Assembly (NCBI GenBank): GCA_024709285.1
Contig: JANJWY010000038.1
Span: 1-5,469 of the forward strand
Direction of reading: 5' to 3'
Source: Erysipelotrichaceae bacterium
Lineage (GTDB): Bacteria; Bacillota_I; Bacilli_A; Erysipelotrichales; Erysipelotrichaceae
Length of the DNA: 5,469 nucleotides
The notes under the pieces were generated by a model. It was given only the letters and a program-made list of their open reading frames with translations, ran no database searches and was not told the origin of the DNA. Position numbers and translations under genes: made by a program. The first letter of the stretch is position 1, and each line of letters opens with the position of its first letter. Of the stretch, positions 1 to 5,150 are shown piece after piece.

Positions 1-1366
1 GGTTGCCCAAATAATCCGCATAAATTGCTCCTTGGTTGATCGATCCGACATTCATTTTCTTCACTCCGCCTTCGCCATTACTCATGACTACAGCACATCC
101 ATAAGGATGAACTTCATCACCCATCCGAACCCAGCCAATAACATTGGGATCATCGAGATAATCTACCTCTTCTCCATAGGCATGATAGGTGCGGATATAC
201 ATTAACGTATCGATCACCGTTTGTTGACCCTCAATAGACTCAGGTCCCCGTATACCATAATAATCTCCATAAAAAATCATCGGATAGCCACCTTTTCGTA
301 GCAAGATCAGTGCATAGGCCAGTGGTTTGAACCAAGATTCCACCCAAGATTGCAACCCTTGCGTCGGCTGTGAGTCATGATTATCCACAAACGTAACTGC
401 ATAATCCGGATGCTCTTTGACCAAGGTATCATCAAATATCTTGCTCATATCATAATGTCCCAGCGAACTGCTGGCACTATGCATGTTAAAGTGTAACTTT
501 ACATCAAACAAGTTCATTTCATAACCGACATTGAATAAATAGTCACTCATTTCACCACTGTTTTGGGACCAGTATTCACCTACAAAATAAAAGTCCGTAC
601 GATATTCTCCGCGGATTTTTCGAATCAAATCACGCATAAAATAATCGTTGATGTGTTTGACCGCATCAAAGCGAAAGCCATCCACACCGGTAAAATTGAC
701 AAACCATATGGCCCAATCACGAATTTCCTTGACCACATCGGGATGTTTATAGTCAACATTATTGAACATTAAATAATCAAAATTACCATTTTCAAAGTTG
801 ACACCTTTGGACCAACCCTTATTTACACCCTCAATTTTGTAAATCGCGCGTTTGTGATCTCTTTCATTGAAGTCTACCCCAGAAAAATGAGTCCAATTCC
901 ATTTGAAAGAAGAGTATTGATCGCCTCTTCCTGGAAAGGTGAACTTTGTCCATGACTCGATTTCATACGGTTCTGATATTGATTTGTTTCGATCATAAGG
1001 ATCGACTTCCCGAGCCAGAAATGTTTCCTTTTCATCGCCGTTGGCCTTATGATTTAAAACTACATCGACATATACATGGATGCCACACTGATGAAGTTCA
1101 TGAATAGCTTTTAAAAGTTCATCCTTTGTTCCATATTTAGTTTTGACTGATCCCTTTTGATCAAACTCACCAAGATCATATAAATCATAAATTCCATAAC
1201 CTGTATCAAAAGGAGATGTGCCCTTGAATACCGGTGGAATCCAGACACTCGTAATACCAATGTCCTTCAGATGTTGGGCATCCTCTTTCAGTTGGATCCA
1301 AAGCCTGCTATCAAGTCCATTCATATACCATTCGAAATATTGAAACATGATTCCATTGCGAGCCAT
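1..1366 (-). CDS. amyA: Cytoplasmic alpha-amylase, GH13 family (C-terminus beyond window)
   Basis: This is an endo-acting alpha-1,4-glucan hydrolase, probably degrading glycogen or imported maltodextrins inside the cell. 455 residues read without a stop from ATG at 1366 to the left edge. All conserved GH13 regions are visible: DVVLNH (101-106), FRFDAVKH with nucleophile D234, VGEYW with acid/base E264, and FVDNHD with transition-state stabiliser D331. The N-terminal MFQYFEWY and the WFKPLAYALILLR stretch (345-357) are typical of the liquefying/E. coli AmyA type. The WTKFTFPGRGDQYS segment resembles E. coli AmyA more than secreted Bacillus enzymes. There is no signal peptide: the protein starts MARNGIMFQYF. 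Compared with E. coli AmyA (about 495 aa, from memory) roughly 30 residues are missing at the edge. The start is fixed by an AGGGAG ribosome site (1374-1379, 7-nt spacing) and an in-frame TGA upstream with no other start between. It follows the tRNA terminator and has its own promoter. The family call is firm; the symbol is by similarity. Confidence 0.95.
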   Translation of the reverse strand, partial: MARNGIMFQYFEWYMNGLDSRLWIQLKEDAQHLKDIGITSVWIPPVFKGTSPFDTGYGIYDLYDLGEFDQKGSVKTKYGTKDELLKAIHELHQCGIHVYVDVVLNHKANGDEKETFLAREVDPYDRNKSISEPYEIESWTKFTFPGRGDQYSSFKWNWTHFSGVDFNERDHKRAIYKIEGVNKGWSKGVNFENGNFDYLMFNNVDYKHPDVVKEIRDWAIWFVNFTGVDGFRFDAVKHINDYFMRDLIRKIRGEYRTDFYFVGEYWSQNSGEMSDYLFNVGYEMNLFDVKLHFNMHSASSSLGHYDMSKIFDDTLVKEHPDYAVTFVDNHDSQPTQGLQSWVESWFKPLAYALILLRKGGYPMIFYGDYYGIRGPESIEGQQTVIDTLMYIRTYHAYGEEVDYLDDPNVIGWVRMGDEVHPYGCAVVMSNGEGGVKKMNVGSINQGAIYADYLGN

Positions 1367-1471
1367 GAAAAAACTCCCTGCCTTTCAGTGATCCCTTTAC
1401 CGCATATTGTATTTCATACTTACTATTCCCTGAAGATTCAAAGCATCCAAGGGATATTGGTGCTATACCTT

Positions 1472-1480
1472 ATTATACCA
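1472..1480 (-). promoter_or_regulatory. Extended -10 promoter for the amylase gene
   Basis: On the minus strand TGG-TATAAT (TATAAT at 1472-1477, TG of the extended -10 at 1479-1480) matches the extended -10 consensus. No good -35 lies 16-18 bp upstream (the hexamer there is about CCCAGA), as is common for extended -10 promoters and also where an activator helps. Transcription would start near 1465, giving an mRNA leader of about 98 nt before the amylase ATG. I see no riboswitch or T-box sequence in that leader. No start site was measured. Confidence 0.5.
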
Positions 1481-1516
1481 TAGGCAGGCTTAAGTCTGGG
1501 TAAAGTGCAGATAATC

Positions 1517-1528
1517 ACTGAATTCAGT
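1517..1528. repeat. 12-bp perfect palindrome upstream of the amylase promoter
   Basis: ACTGAATTCAGT is a perfect inverted repeat about 40 bp upstream of the amylase extended -10. It could be an activator or repressor site, but it does not match the CcpA cre consensus and it contains the common GAATTC core. A palindrome of this length can arise by chance, so function is not claimed. Confidence 0.3.
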
Positions 1529-1552
1529 AAACAAAAACTTCAGCGATTATAT

Positions 1553-1590
1553 AAAAAAACCATCCGTTATGAATTCTCATAACAGATGGT
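1553..1590 (-). terminator. Intrinsic terminator of the tRNA operon
   Basis: On the minus strand a 14-bp stem (arms 1577-1590 and 1559-1572, one T-G wobble, otherwise fully paired) closes a 4-nt loop and is followed directly by six T residues (1553-1558). It begins 9 nt after the CCA end of tRNA-Ala, so it ends the tRNA transcript and separates it from the amylase gene. There is no U-tract on the plus strand, so it acts in one direction. Confidence 0.93.
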
Positions 1591-1599
1591 GACTTTTCA

Positions 1600-1675
1600 T
1601 GGTGGAGCTGAAGGGGCTCGAACCCTCGACCCCAACGCTGCCAGCGTTGTGCTCTTCCAGCTGAGCTACAGCCCC
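1600..1675 (-). tRNA. tRNA-Ala (anticodon GGC)
   Basis: This is a 76-nt cloverleaf including encoded CCA (1600-1602). The acceptor stem GGGGCTG/CAGCTCC contains the G3-U70 wobble that is the alanine identity element. The anticodon stem is CAACG/CGTTG with loop CTGGCAG; the anticodon GGC (1640-1642) reads GCC and GCU. The T-arm has GGTTCGAGC. It is the last gene of a four-tRNA cluster, 6 nt after tRNA-Pro and followed by the terminator. Confidence 0.98.
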
Positions 1676-1681
1676 AAATAA

Positions 1682-1758
1682 TGGTCGGGACGACAGGATT
1701 TGAACCTGCGACCTCTTGCTCCCGAAGCAAGCGCACTACCAAGCTGTGCTACGTCCCG
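1682..1758 (-). tRNA. tRNA-Pro (anticodon CGG)
   Basis: This is a 77-nt cloverleaf with encoded CCA (1682-1684). The acceptor CGGGACG/CGTCCCG begins with the C1-G72 pair characteristic of bacterial tRNA-Pro, and the discriminator is A73. The anticodon arm is CTTGC-TTCGGGA-GCAAG, giving anticodon CGG (1722-1724), which reads CCG. The stems pair fully apart from one G-T in the T-stem. It lies 17 nt after tRNA-Arg; that spacer holds a run of eight T. Confidence 0.97.
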
Positions 1759-1775
1759 GCATAAACAAAAAAAAT

Positions 1776-1851
1776 TGGCGCGCCCGACAGGAATCGAACC
1801 TGTAGCCTTTTGAATCGGAATCAAACGCGCTATCCGTTGCGCCACGGGCGC
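1776..1851 (-). tRNA. tRNA-Arg (anticodon CCG)
   Basis: This is a 76-nt cloverleaf with encoded CCA (1776-1778) and discriminator G73. The acceptor GCGCCCG/CGGGCGC is fully paired. The anticodon arm TTTGA-TTCCGAT-TCAAA gives CCG (1816-1818), reading CGG. The D-loop carries the A residue expected near position 20 in arginine tRNAs. It is the second gene of the cluster, 13 nt after tRNA-Val. Confidence 0.97.
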
Positions 1852-1864
1852 ACATAAAATAAAA

Positions 1865-1940
1865 TGGTGGACACTAAGGGACTCGAACCCCTGACCCTCT
1901 GCACGTCAAGCAGATGCTCTCCCAACTGAGCTAAGTGTCC
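1865..1940 (-). tRNA. tRNA-Val (anticodon GAC)
   Basis: This is a 76-nt cloverleaf with encoded CCA (1865-1867). The acceptor GGACACT/AGTGTCC is fully paired, with discriminator A73. The anticodon arm TCTGC-TTGACGT-GCAGA gives GAC (1905-1907), reading GUC and GUU. The T-stem AGGGG/CCCTT has one G-T wobble. It is the promoter-proximal gene of the cluster and lies 54 nt downstream of the Smr stop codon. Confidence 0.97.
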
Positions 1941-1956
1941 ATCGCTGTGCCCTAAA

Positions 1957-1985
1957 ATATTAGCACAAAAAAACTAAATAATCAA
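1957..1985 (-). promoter_or_regulatory. Promoter of the tRNA operon
   Basis: On the minus strand TTGATT (1980-1985) is separated by exactly 17 bp from TAATAT (1957-1962), which also has an extended -10 TG (TGC before TAATAT). The predicted start is near 1950, leaving a leader of about 10 nt before tRNA-Val. The start region GGGCACAGCG is GC-rich, like the discriminators of stringently controlled stable-RNA promoters. It sits in the short gap after the Smr gene. Confidence 0.8.
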
Positions 1986-1994
1986 TGACCAAAC

Positions 1995-2222
1995 CTATCT
2001 CTTTATAACAAAAATCGTCTCACCCGGATTCATCGTTTTGATTTTCCCTGTCACTTTATGATGTTCATACTTACTGACAAAAGTGCGAAGACGCACCCCT
2101 GACTGATATCCGTGAATCACCGCAACTTCCAAAACTCCTTTAGGCAGACGCTCCAAAAAGCGATCCAACACTAACTTCGCTTCGTACACCGTCAGTCCAT
2201 GCAAATCAACCGTCATTCTCAT
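1995..2222 (-). CDS. Stand-alone Smr-domain protein (small MutS2-type)
   Basis: This is a 75-residue protein consisting almost only of an Smr domain, the nucleic-acid-binding/nicking fold found at the C-terminus of MutS2. Visible motifs are DLHG (6-9), the second motif VIHGYQSG (35-42) and a closing NPGETIFVI stretch (65-73). The canonical second motif is HGxGxG with LR following; here the middle glycine is Q40, a form I recall from small stand-alone Smr proteins of Bacillota. No MutS ATPase or other domain is attached. The ATG at 2222 overlaps the repressor's stop by 4 nt (ATGA), and no strong ribosome site is visible, which suggests translational coupling; ATG at 2216 is an alternative start. 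It is the last gene of the feo operon. Its substrate and any role in iron metabolism are unknown. Confidence 0.88.
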   Translation of the reverse strand: MRMTVDLHGLTVYEAKLVLDRFLERLPKGVLEVAVIHGYQSGVRLRTFVSKYEHHKVTGKIKTMNPGETIFVIKR

Positions 2223-2611
2223 ATCTTGTGTAGAAAACGATCAACATGCTCGCTCAAACGATCCACCGTATCTTCACAGACGACATGTTCGATCTTACAT
2301 GCTTCTTCATCCGCACGCTCATCATCAAGTCCTAAAACATCAGTCAAAAAACCTTTGATAACCGTATGGCGATGAAGAATCTTCCTCGCCTGCTCTTTGC
2401 CTTGGTCCGTAAGATAAATCACCGAATAACGTTGCTGCTCAATCAGTCCGCCTTCAACCAGACTCTTAAGAGCCCGATTGACACTGGGCTTCGCCACACG
2501 CAGCTTATCTGCAACGTCCACGGACCGCACCCCTTTATCCGCCTGATCCAACACATAAATCGCCTCCAAATAATCTTCAATGGATGGAGTAAGCTTATCT
2601 TGTTCTGTCAT
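2219..2611 (-). CDS. DtxR/MntR-family metal-dependent transcriptional repressor
   Basis: This 130-residue metal-sensing repressor probably acts as a dimer that binds operator DNA when loaded with Fe(II) or Mn(II). An N-terminal winged helix (about 8-70, with the SVDVADKLRVAKPSVNRALKSL-type helix-turn-helix at 30-51) is followed by the dimerisation/metal domain (about 72-130). There is no C-terminal SH3 domain, so it has MntR-like length. Aligned by eye to DtxR and MntR, the likely primary-site ligands are D13, C105, E108 and H109, with H82 nearby. C105 is as in DtxR/IdeR (MntR has Glu), while D13 is as in MntR (DtxR has Met), so the metal preference is not obvious; iron fits the context. The start is the ATG at 2611 behind GGAGGT (2618-2623); a TTG at 2632 would include that site in the coding region and is unlikely. 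Its ATG overlaps the preceding gene's stop (ATGA), and its own stop overlaps the Smr start. Confidence 0.93.
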   Translation of the reverse strand: MTEQDKLTPSIEDYLEAIYVLDQADKGVRSVDVADKLRVAKPSVNRALKSLVEGGLIEQQRYSVIYLTDQGKEQARKILHRHTVIKGFLTDVLGLDDERADEEACKIEHVVCEDTVDRLSEHVDRFLHKI

Positions 2612-2784
2612 TTTGATACCTCCGAATGACAATTGTCTTTCTTAACGTCTTTCAAACAACAATCAGCCGCATACTTACACGAACCGCACGTAATCGACCT
2701 TCCCTTACGCTTTGAAACAATCATCCGATATATTATAACAGATAAGATTATGGCAAGAATACCACCTACGATGTAATCACCCAT
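2608..2784 (-). CDS. FeoB-associated Cys-rich membrane protein
   Basis: This is a 58-residue protein beginning MGDYIVGGILAIILSVIIYR. It has one N-terminal transmembrane helix (about 4-23), a basic stretch (KRKGR, 25-29) that should lie on the cytoplasmic side, then a short cytosolic tail with five cysteines: C33, C36, C42, C43 and C52 (pattern CxxCx5CCx8C). Size, layout and position directly after feoB match the FeoB-associated Cys-rich membrane protein family seen in Bacillota. The role in the family is unsettled; the cysteines could bind iron leaving FeoB. The RBS AGGTGA (2789-2794) overlaps the FeoB stop, and the ATG is 4 nt past it. Its stop overlaps the repressor's ATG (ATGA). Its short length makes it easy to miss in automatic annotation. 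Confidence 0.92.
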   Translation of the reverse strand: MGDYIVGGILAIILSVIIYRMIVSKRKGRSITCGSCKYAADCCLKDVKKDNCHSEVSK

Positions 2785-2788
2785 ATGT

Positions 2789-4807
2789 TCACCTCAACCC
2801 TAATTGCAGGCCGCCTTGATAGATGACAAAGGCCACCAACCATGCCACACCTGTCTGATATGTTACAGCAATCAACGTCCACTTCCAAGAATTCATTTCG
2901 CGCTTCATTGCCGCAAACGCTGCGATACAAGGCATATACAAAAGCGTAAACGCCATAAACGCATATGCGGTCAGCGGTGTGTACATCGTACGAAGCGGAG
3001 CAGAGAGTAACTCCGGATTATCGACCGCCGCTTCACCGACACCATACAACACGCCCAACGTTCCGACAACGGCTTCCTTTGCGACCAAACCGACAATCAG
3101 ACTCATTGCTGAGCGCCAATCCCCAAAGCCTAACGGCTCAAATAAAATGGCTAATTGAGATCCGATGATACCAAAAATACTGTTAACACTGTCATCGACC
3201 ATCCGGAAGGAAAAATCAAAGCTTTGTAAAAACCATATGATTACCATAGCTACCAAAATGACAGTTCCGGCCTTGATGATAAATCCCTTGACGCGATCCC
3301 ACGTGTGCAAGAATAAGTTTTTTGGAGTTGGCCAACGATATTCCGGGAGTTCCATGATGAAACTGGAAATTTTGCCTTTGGTTACAAACCGTTTCAGAAT
3401 AATTCCGGAAACTACAGCAACGACGATTCCAAGCAAATATATTGAGAATACGACTGTTGCCTGCGAGTCTGTAAAAAATGCAGCCGCAAACACGGCATAT
3501 ATCGGAAAACGTGCACCACAGGACATAAAAGGTGTGATCATCATCGTTAAGCGGCGATCACGCTCACTCTCCAACGTGCGCGTTGCCATTAATGCCGGAA
3601 CTGTACAACCAAATCCCATGATCATCGGGATAAAAGAACGACCGGATAACCCAAACTTACGTAACAGACGATCCATGATAAAAGCTGCCCGCGCCATATA
3701 CCCTGTATCTTCCAGAATCGAAAGCGTTAAAAACAAGATCGTTATTTCAGGCAAGAAACTCAGAACCGATCCGACACCACCCAAAACACCATCAACCACC
3801 AGGCTATACATCCAATCTGACACTTGTAAAAATTCTAAAATGTTCGAAATGGGAACAATGACTCCCTCTTGAATTAGCCATTCAAAATTGGACTTAAAGA
3901 AACTGCCCACCGGACCAAAGGACAATGAAAATAATCCGAACATGACCAAAAGAAAGATTGGAATCGCAAATACCCGATGTGTCACGACTGCATCGATCTT
4001 GTCAGATAAAGAGTATTTCTCCTTTTCTTTGATCTGCGTCGTTACACCACTGACCAGATTCGTTATGAATGCATATTTCTCATCGGAAATGACCATGTCC
4101 CGATCAATGCTTTTAAAAGCAATTTTCTTCTCTACTTCCTCGTTGAGCTGTGCCAAAAAGACCGGATCGATCGTATGACCCAAAACGGCTATACCACCCT
4201 CCTCAACAAAACGTACGGCATGCATTCTCGACATGACACTGACCTTCAGTTTTTTCTCGACCATTTGAATGACATGTTCAAGCTGTTCGTTGTAAATCAT
4301 AGGCAATGGCGGAACGATTCCCATTTGATCAACCGCTGATTGTAGTAACTCTTTAATTCCTAACGATTTACTTGCGACAATCGGAACAATAGGCACATTC
4401 AACTGCTTCGATAATGCTTCACAATCCAAGAGTGTTCCTCTGGTCTTGAGTACATCCATCATATTCATCGCAATGACCATAGGTTTACGCATTTCCAACA
4501 GTTGCAACGTCAAAAACAAGTTTCGTTCAATGTTTGATGCATCAACGATATTGATAATCACGTCAACATCACCACTCTCAACAAACTCTCTGGCAATAAC
4601 TTCTTCCAATGTATAGGTAGAGAACGAGTAAATGCCCGGCAGATCGGTGATGTCAATCGGTAAGTGATCGTGTTTCGCCTTACCCGTCTTCTTCTCCACC
4701 GTTACGCCCGGCCAGTTACCCACATATTGATTAGATCCGGTCAGATCATTGAACAGCGTCGTCTTACCGCTGTTTGGATTTCCTACAAGTGCTATATGTA
4801 ATCCCAT
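2789..4807 (-). CDS. feoB: Ferrous iron transporter FeoB
   Basis: This is the inner-membrane Fe(II) importer with an N-terminal cytosolic GTPase. It is complete at 672 residues, a normal length for Bacillota (shorter than the 773 aa of E. coli). The G-domain motifs are all present: G1 GNPNSGKT (9-16), G2 T36 in PGVTVE, G3 DLPG (55-58), G4 NMMD (115-118), and a G5-like VASKS (144-148). The helical FeoB_Cyto region spans about 170-260. The membrane part starts near 278 and contains the first Gate segment with GFGCTVPALMATR (398-410, C401), the conserved SCGAR (429-433, C430), the second Gate region around AKEAVVGTLGVLYG (576-589) and YMPCIAAF (624-631). The start ATG at 4807 overlaps the FeoA stop by one base (TGATG) with GAGG 8 nt upstream (4816-4819). 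No missing key residue or frameshift is seen. Confidence 0.98.
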   Translation of the reverse strand: MGLHIALVGNPNSGKTTLFNDLTGSNQYVGNWPGVTVEKKTGKAKHDHLPIDITDLPGIYSFSTYTLEEVIAREFVESGDVDVIINIVDASNIERNLFLTLQLLEMRKPMVIAMNMMDVLKTRGTLLDCEALSKQLNVPIVPIVASKSLGIKELLQSAVDQMGIVPPLPMIYNEQLEHVIQMVEKKLKVSVMSRMHAVRFVEEGGIAVLGHTIDPVFLAQLNEEVEKKIAFKSIDRDMVISDEKYAFITNLVSGVTTQIKEKEKYSLSDKIDAVVTHRVFAIPIFLLVMFGLFSLSFGPVGSFFKSNFEWLIQEGVIVPISNILEFLQVSDWMYSLVVDGVLGGVGSVLSFLPEITILFLTLSILEDTGYMARAAFIMDRLLRKFGLSGRSFIPMIMGFGCTVPALMATRTLESERDRRLTMMITPFMSCGARFPIYAVFAAAFFTDSQATVVFSIYLLGIVVAVVSGIILKRFVTKGKISSFIMELPEYRWPTPKNLFLHTWDRVKGFIIKAGTVILVAMVIIWFLQSFDFSFRMVDDSVNSIFGIIGSQLAILFEPLGFGDWRSAMSLIVGLVAKEAVVGTLGVLYGVGEAAVDNPELLSAPLRTMYTPLTAYAFMAFTLLYMPCIAAFAAMKREMNSWKWTLIAVTYQTGVAWLVAFVIYQGGLQLGLR

Positions 4808-5031
4808 CAGACTAACCTCACAAACACTTCGGCAGCTTCTGCCTTTCTTAAACTCAAATGATATCCGCGAATAAGAATTTCAATCGGATCTCCCAAAGGC
4901 GCTAATTTTCTTACTTCGATCGTCGTTCCAATCGTTAAGCCCATATCAATAATCCGCTTGCGCAGCGAACTTTTCTTTCCAATACCCTCAATGACACACA
5001 CTTGTCCGGGGTTTACATCCTTTAATGTCAT
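4807..5031 (-). CDS. feoA: FeoA-family iron transport accessory protein
   Basis: This is a 74-residue cytosolic SH3-like protein that is thought to bind FeoB and affect its activity. Family features visible are the N-terminal LKDVNPGQ, the LRKRIIDMGLTIGTTIEV core (23-40), APLGDPIEI (44-52) and the closing RGYHLSLRKAEA segment (55-66). Length is typical. It is the first gene of the feo operon: GGAGG (5036-5040) lies 4 nt before the ATG, slightly close but the strongest Shine-Dalgarno match here, and the -10/-35 lie just upstream. Its TGA overlaps the feoB ATG, so FeoA and FeoB should be made together. Confidence 0.96.
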   Translation of the reverse strand: MTLKDVNPGQVCVIEGIGKKSSLRKRIIDMGLTIGTTIEVRKLAPLGDPIEILIRGYHLSLRKAEAAEVFVRLV

Positions 5032-5041
5032 ACATCCTCCG

Positions 5042-5069
5042 CTAACTAAAAAAGTTAGTATACACTAAC
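5042..5069 (-). promoter_or_regulatory. Candidate DtxR-type operator: two overlapping inverted repeats
   Basis: Three GTTAG/CTAAC half-sites occur in 28 bp. The first palindrome, 5054-5069, reads GTTAGTGTATACTAAC on the minus strand (7 of 8 base pairs symmetric). The second, 5042-5058, is CTAACT-5T-AGTTAG and shares the middle half-site. Their centres are about 11-12 bp apart, one helical turn. They cover the predicted transcription start and lie between the -10 and the feoA ribosome site, where a bound repressor would block transcription. The TTAG/CTAA halves resemble DtxR/IdeR operators (TTAGGTTAG type), and the operon encodes such a repressor. The repeats are seen; binding is inferred. Confidence 0.65.
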
Positions 5070-5070
5070 A

Positions 5071-5098
5071 ATTATAGTTTTTGATTTCACAAAGTCAA
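5071..5098 (-). promoter_or_regulatory. Promoter of the feo operon
   Basis: On the minus strand TTGACT (5093-5098) and a perfect TATAAT (5071-5076) are separated by 16 bp. The predicted start is near 5064, inside the inverted repeat, giving a leader of about 33 nt before feoA. It should drive feoA-feoB-Cys-rich protein-repressor-smr, since no further terminator is seen between those genes. Confidence 0.85.
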
Positions 5099-5105
5099 TA
5101 TTCTG

Positions 5106-5126
5106 TATCGATAATCATTATTGATA
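5106..5126. promoter_or_regulatory. Fur-box-like palindrome upstream of the feo promoter
   Basis: TATCGATAATCATTATTGATA (plus strand) is a 21-bp near-perfect inverted repeat: 10-bp arms around C5116 with one mismatch pair. Its core matches 11 of 14 positions of the Fur 7-1-7 consensus TGATAATnATTATCA. It lies 7 bp upstream of the -35, an odd place for a simple repressor. AT-rich DNA produces such palindromes by chance, so this is a candidate only. Confidence 0.35.
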
Positions 5127-5128
5127 AT

Positions 5129-5150
5129 AAAAAACTCTCTGTACGAGAGT
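5129..5150 (-). terminator. Intrinsic terminator after the membrane-protein gene
   Basis: On the minus strand ACTCTC and GAGAGT form a 6-bp stem around a 5-nt loop, followed by T residues (5129-5133, with the last stem T making six) and then an AT-rich stretch. The stem begins at the last base of the upstream gene's TGA stop. It separates that gene from the feo promoter. The stem is short, so termination may be partial. Confidence 0.75.

Noticed and set aside
1389..1409. Tiny leader frame of six codons (MKYNMR) in the amylase leader, preceded by AGGGA
   Set aside because: It is too short to judge, the spacing is long, and there is no run of regulatory codons or attenuator hairpin after it.
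1367..1465. Possible T-box or riboswitch in the amylase leader
   Set aside because: No T-box sequence (AGGGTGGNACCGCG), no specifier-like stem and no terminator/antiterminator pair before the gene.
1524..1742. 72-codon minus-strand reading frame across the tRNA-Pro and tRNA-Ala genes
   Set aside because: It lies wholly over two perfect tRNA cloverleafs and their terminator; GCSSAGRAQ-type peptides are a well-known false product of tRNA sequence.
2366..2629. 87-codon plus-strand frame opposite the repressor gene
   Set aside because: The minus strand carries a complete, well-conserved DtxR-family gene with its own ribosome site; the plus frame has no recognisable domain.
2612..2632. TTG start at 2632 for the repressor gene, adding seven residues
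   Set aside because: The added codons include the GGAGGT ribosome site of the ATG at 2611, and the ATGA overlap with the upstream gene supports the shorter form.
3165..3872. 235-codon plus-strand reading frame antisense to feoB
   Set aside because: It is fully inside feoB, has no family features, and its composition (many K, R, S, T, I) is what an antisense frame of a membrane protein gives.
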